The notes under the pieces are model-generated. The model was given only the letters and a program-made list of their open reading frames with translations. It searched no databases and was not told where the DNA came from. A DNA stretch of 64,000 nucleotides from Microglena sp. YARC (taxonomy: Eukaryota; Chlorophyta; Chlorophyceae; Chlamydomonadales; Chlamydomonadaceae), in assembly GCA_022414725.1 (NCBI GenBank), contig CM039462.1:95091363-95155362 (forward strand), written 5' to 3'. Both the position numbers and the translations under genes were made by a program. This document shows positions 61,362 to 64,000 of the stretch, in pieces; within the stretch, counting starts at the first letter, position 1, and each line of letters opens with the position of its first letter.

Positions 61362-61368
61362 CTGTGCA

Positions 61369-63031
61369 GGAGTACAGCAGTAGTGGTTTGGTTCAGTGAT
61401 GCGAAGCATTGTTTAGAAGGCGCACGCAATCGTCGTGTGCTGAGGCGGCGTCGGAATTTCTTGATGGAGGCGGTTGCTCTCTCCTCTTTGAGTGCAGCCT
61501 GCATGTTACGTAGTTCTGTAATACTTTGTTTAATATCAGCAGTTAGAGAGAGGCAGTAGTCAGGGAGGAGTGAGTTTTGTAGGTGTTGTTGTATTTTAAT
61601 TTTAGTGGTAGGTGAGTATGTGCCTGCCGTGTGAGGTGTGCTTCTAAGCTCCATGTATTGTTGTTGGTCAAGATGGTTGGAGGCTGTTCGAAGTGCTTTA
61701 ATGTGTTTAATATGGTAGTTAAGACGTCTGTAAGTTTTAGCAGTTTGCCTGGGCAAGAAAGTGCCTGGTGTGCTAGGCTTAGTGGGGCAGGTGTCAGTCA
61801 TGATGGAGAGAGCTTGGTGAAGAGTGATCATGAGATGATCTGCCATGCTGTTAAGGTTTTCTGGCATGGTGGCTGTGAGTTCTTGTCTAATAGATTGAAT
61901 GTGTGCAGATGTTTTATCTTCTCCCAGTAAAGTTTGTGCTATAGTCCAGCAGGATTTATTTATGTTGATGTGGCTGTGCTGAAATTGATGGAGAAATTGA
62001 TTTGAAATGGCCTCTTTAGCTTTGGCCATGTCCTGTTGTTTGAGAGGAAGTTGCAGTTGGGGTGTTGGATTGTGAGGTGGTGTGTCCAGGTTGGGAGGGG
62101 GAAAGAGAGAGGAGGTAATTTGTTGTTCCAGGCTCAAGTGGTCAAGTGTGTCTTCCATTTGGTGTGTGGTTTCTGTCACCGTGGTTGCAGGTGGGGGGTT
62201 GATGATAATGATGTCATCTATCCTGCTGCTGTATGAAGTGTTGTATGAGTAAGTATGGGGGCGTGGTGATGGTTGAATGTGAATTGGGTTTTTATTAAGA
62301 TGCTGATAGTGAGGCTGGTCCTCCAGGTGCTGGACTGTGTTGCTTCTATCAGTGAGGTAGTAAGCTGCATTCCAGTCTCCCCCTGCAATATAGTGGTGAG
62401 AGGGGTTCTGGGATATGATGTGTTCATAGATACGGGCTCTTTTGGCAGAGTCATTGCAGGGCATGTAGACGCCTAAAATGTGAGTGATGTTGTTAATAGT
62501 TTGATGAGTGAGATGACCAGCTATGTCAGTGGGGATTTCATGTTTAATTGGGTGGGTAGTAAGAGTCTTTTTTATGAGTGTGATAACTCCAGCTGAGCGG
62601 GTAACAATGTTGTCTGCATTGGTAGCTTGCTTAATGGTTTTGCTGCTGTGATGGAAGTGGTAGTCAGAAAAGTCTTGTTTGATCATATTAATTATACCTG
62701 TGTTGTTGGAGATGAGTTTTGTTTCGGTGAGAATAGCAATATCTGGCTCATTAGTTCGAATATGGTCATAGAGTGTTTCCCAGGATGAGAAGATGCCTCT
62801 GCAGTTGGAGGTGATAATGTAAGTGAGATATAGTGCAGTTTGCTGTTGTTGAACAGGATGTAAGGTAGTATGAATTATTTTAATTCTTTTCGTTGGCAGG
62901 GTTTTAGTAGTGGGTCTGAAAGGAGCAGGTTTCTTGGTAGGAGGTTCTGCTCCAAAGATTCTGCATTGGCGAAACTTAGTGAAGTCAGGAAGGACGACTT
63001 TGCTAGGTATAGGGAGAGGTGTGTTGTGCAT
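61369..63031 (-). CDS. LINE polyprotein: APE-type endonuclease and linker
   Basis: Residues 70-290 form an exonuclease-endonuclease-phosphatase domain: ITSNCRGIFSSW, DIAILTETKL (metal-binding Glu), GVYMPCNDSAKRARIYEH, IAGGDWNAAYYL (Asp-Trp-Asn), TYSYNTSYSSRIDDIII (Asp, substrate loop). Such domains nick target DNA for target-primed reverse transcription. The next 250 residues are a helical, Lys/Arg-rich linker ending in SLNQTTTAVLLH, where a 2.56-kb insertion cuts the frame at 61,368. Across the insertion the frame continues into RHDKLTGIFSPEN of the RT part. Earlier Met codons are absent because the frame is entered by shift. Confidence 0.85.
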
Positions 63032-63389
63032 CTGATGTGTGCAGGAGTGTGAGCGTTGTAGTTAAATAATTTTTCTTTGTAGAGGATGTTTTTTGTTTTG
63101 ATCTGGGAGGTTCCTCATCTTCAGAGACTAGGTAAATAGTTTCTGTGAGGTCTTTTTGATTTAAAGAAGGAGGATCTATGAGGTCTTCGTGATCTGAGAA
63201 AGTGGAGTCTAGGAGAGTGAGATCTGGGAAGGTGAGATCTGAGGAGTTGTCCTGATCTGGTAAATTGTGATCTGTGAGTTCTGCAGGCCATGGGGAATTT
63301 ATGTGGTCCATACTGTAGGGAGAGTCAGGATGGTTGTGAGTGGGTGTGGTGCTACTAGTAGGGAAGACCATGTCAACATTCTGCCTCAT
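63003..63389 (-). CDS. LINE polyprotein: acidic linker
   Basis: A 128-residue open frame rich in Asp, Ser and Leu (DLTFPDLTLLDSTFSDHEDL) with a basic end (PPRSKQKTSSTKKN). It overlaps the frames on both sides by a few codons, so frameshifts separate it from the protease and the endonuclease. No domain recognised; probably a spacer. Confidence 0.6.
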   Translation of the reverse strand: MRQNVDMVFPTSSTTPTHNHPDSPYSMDHINSPWPAELTDHNLPDQDNSSDLTFPDLTLLDSTFSDHEDLIDPPSLNQKDLTETIYLVSEDEEPPRSKQKTSSTKKNYLTTTLTLLHTSDAQHTSPYT

Positions 63390-63998
63390 AGGTGGCCTAG
63401 TGTGTGGTTAATTTCTGGTTGAAAGGGGTAGGATAGGAAGGAGGTTGGTGTTTTAGTAAGAGTGTAGATGTGCCCTTGGAGTTTTATCCAGTCTTGTGAG
63501 TGGAGGAGACTAGGGCCGTTGTGTTCAGAGTTCATGTCCCACCACTTACCATTTATTTGCTTAATGGTGCTAGCATGTCCATATCCACAGTTGTAGTGGA
63601 GGATAAACCTTGAGCAGCTAGGAGGAAGTCGAGAAAAGATTTGCTGTTTTGTGCTGCCAGGCATAATTCCTACAGAATAATTCTCAGATGTGTCTTCAGT
63701 TGTTGAGTGGTGTAGTGGTGGGAGGATGGGATGGGATGTATGTTTGTGAGTTTCTGTGGCCAGTGAGAAAGCCTAAGTGAGATTTCCTTTTAGCCAGATA
63801 GTAGTTGACTAAAGGGATTGTGTAGTTACCGGTTAGTTTGTTAAAATAGCAATGTTCTAGATCCCATTCATGTTGAGTGTAGTTAGTGACGTGTGTATTG
63901 AGGTTTATGGAGAACTGTAGGACATCTTTGTAGTCCAGGGCCTTGTATCCGAGGTAGGCGTTAATAGAATGAATTTGACAGTGAGAGGATATTTGAGG
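63386..63998 (-). CDS. LINE polyprotein N-terminal part: Josephin-like cysteine protease
   Basis: Two frames joined by one shift near 63,720. The first (63,998-63,696) has SSHCQIHSINAYLGYKALDY; the second has LHYNCGYGHASTIKQINGK then WWDMNSEHNGP. Spacing is Josephin-like: C-x2-H-x2-N-x2-L around the Cys at 63,978-63,980, and exactly 15 residues from the His (63,574-63,576) to the Asn of WDMN, as in ataxin-3. This predicts a papain-fold deubiquitinase or self-processing protease. The Cys-His distance (about 135 residues) is longer than in ataxin-3, and the N-terminus lies beyond the window. Confidence 0.65.
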
Positions 63999-64000
63999 TT

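Larger units (their letters stand above)
58792..61368. mobile_element. 2.56-kb non-coding insertion with 7-bp target duplication
   Basis: CTGTGCA is found at 58,792-58,798 and 61,362-61,368. Deleting 58,799-61,361 plus one copy restores the LINE frame (AVLLH joined to RHDKLTGIF), so this is a real insertion. Ends CTATGAATAAAACAGC and GAAGACAGCGGCT show no obvious inverted repeat. No transposase or RT is seen: contents are a 66-bp repeat (58,915-59,050), ordinary DNA, a 21-bp minisatellite (59,820-60,385), CAGG-rich DNA (60,530-60,690) and a GTAGGGCAACAGCAG repeat (60,830-60,960). It is a non-autonomous element of unknown class. Confidence 0.85.
46580..64000 (-). mobile_element. LINE-type retrotransposon with protease, APE, RT, RNase H and C-terminal nuclease-like domain
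   Basis: Reading right to left: Josephin-like protease (64,000-63,400), acidic linker, APE endonuclease (63,031-62,200), linker, reverse transcriptase (58,800-57,757 and 51,142-50,130), an unassigned region, RNase H (48,200-47,700) and a zinc-finger/nuclease-like C-terminus ending at 46,727. A 3' untranslated part reaches about 46,580. A copia element and a 2.56-kb insertion interrupt it. At least four frameshifts, including one in an ATATAT run near 57,940, suggest it is dead or poorly sequenced. Elements with both APE and a second endonuclease are known as Dualen/RandI from green algae; assignment to that group is inference. The 5' end is outside the window. Confidence 0.85.

Overview
This is eukaryotic nuclear DNA: genes are split by short introns, there are no operons or ribosome-binding sites, LTR and non-LTR retrotransposons occur together, and satellites are abundant. 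A green alga is my best guess, possibly a prasinophyte. It rests on a fused UMP synthase and on a LINE that seems to combine an APE nuclease, RNase H and a C-terminal nuclease-like domain, an architecture reported from green algae. It is not proven. One run of exactly 1,000 N (15,571-16,570) marks a scaffold gap, and many one-base indels in the first 20 kb suggest unpolished long reads.

Region 1 (1.1-11.3 kb, minus strand) is a UMP synthase gene (OPRT + OMP decarboxylase). Eight exons can be placed with matching splice phases. Its introns are unusual: nearly every one is built from tandem, imperfect copies of the adjoining exon edge mixed with microsatellites and long G or C runs. Region 2 (11.4-15.6 kb) holds arrays and dispersed repeats but no recognisable gene.

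Region 3 (16.6-37.75 kb, plus strand) is a second gene of unknown, beta-strand-rich product. At least four exon types (called A-D here) splice in phase to a stop at 37,748, and each type is present in several to dozens of copies. Exon C lies in about 65 tandem 169-bp units, each made of a 105-nt open, phase-symmetric exon plus a 64-nt intron with donor, branch-point-like and acceptor signals. It is either a very large repeat-protein locus or a satellite born from an exon.

Region 4 (37.8-46.5 kb) is repeat-rich intergenic DNA. It has a hAT-type MITE family with perfect 8-bp target duplications in three copies, a tRNA-derived SINE with a 17-bp target duplication, a second MITE-like family, several minisatellites and a tRNA-Glu-like relic.

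Region 5 (46.5-64.0 kb) is a nested transposon cluster. A long minus-strand LINE (Josephin-like cysteine protease, APE endonuclease, reverse transcriptase, RNase H, C-terminal zinc-finger/nuclease-like domain) runs off the right edge. It is interrupted by a nearly intact Ty1/copia element (51,145-57,756) and by a 2.56-kb minisatellite-bearing insertion (58,799-61,361) flanked by a 7-bp duplication. Removing that insertion and one duplication copy restores the LINE reading frame.
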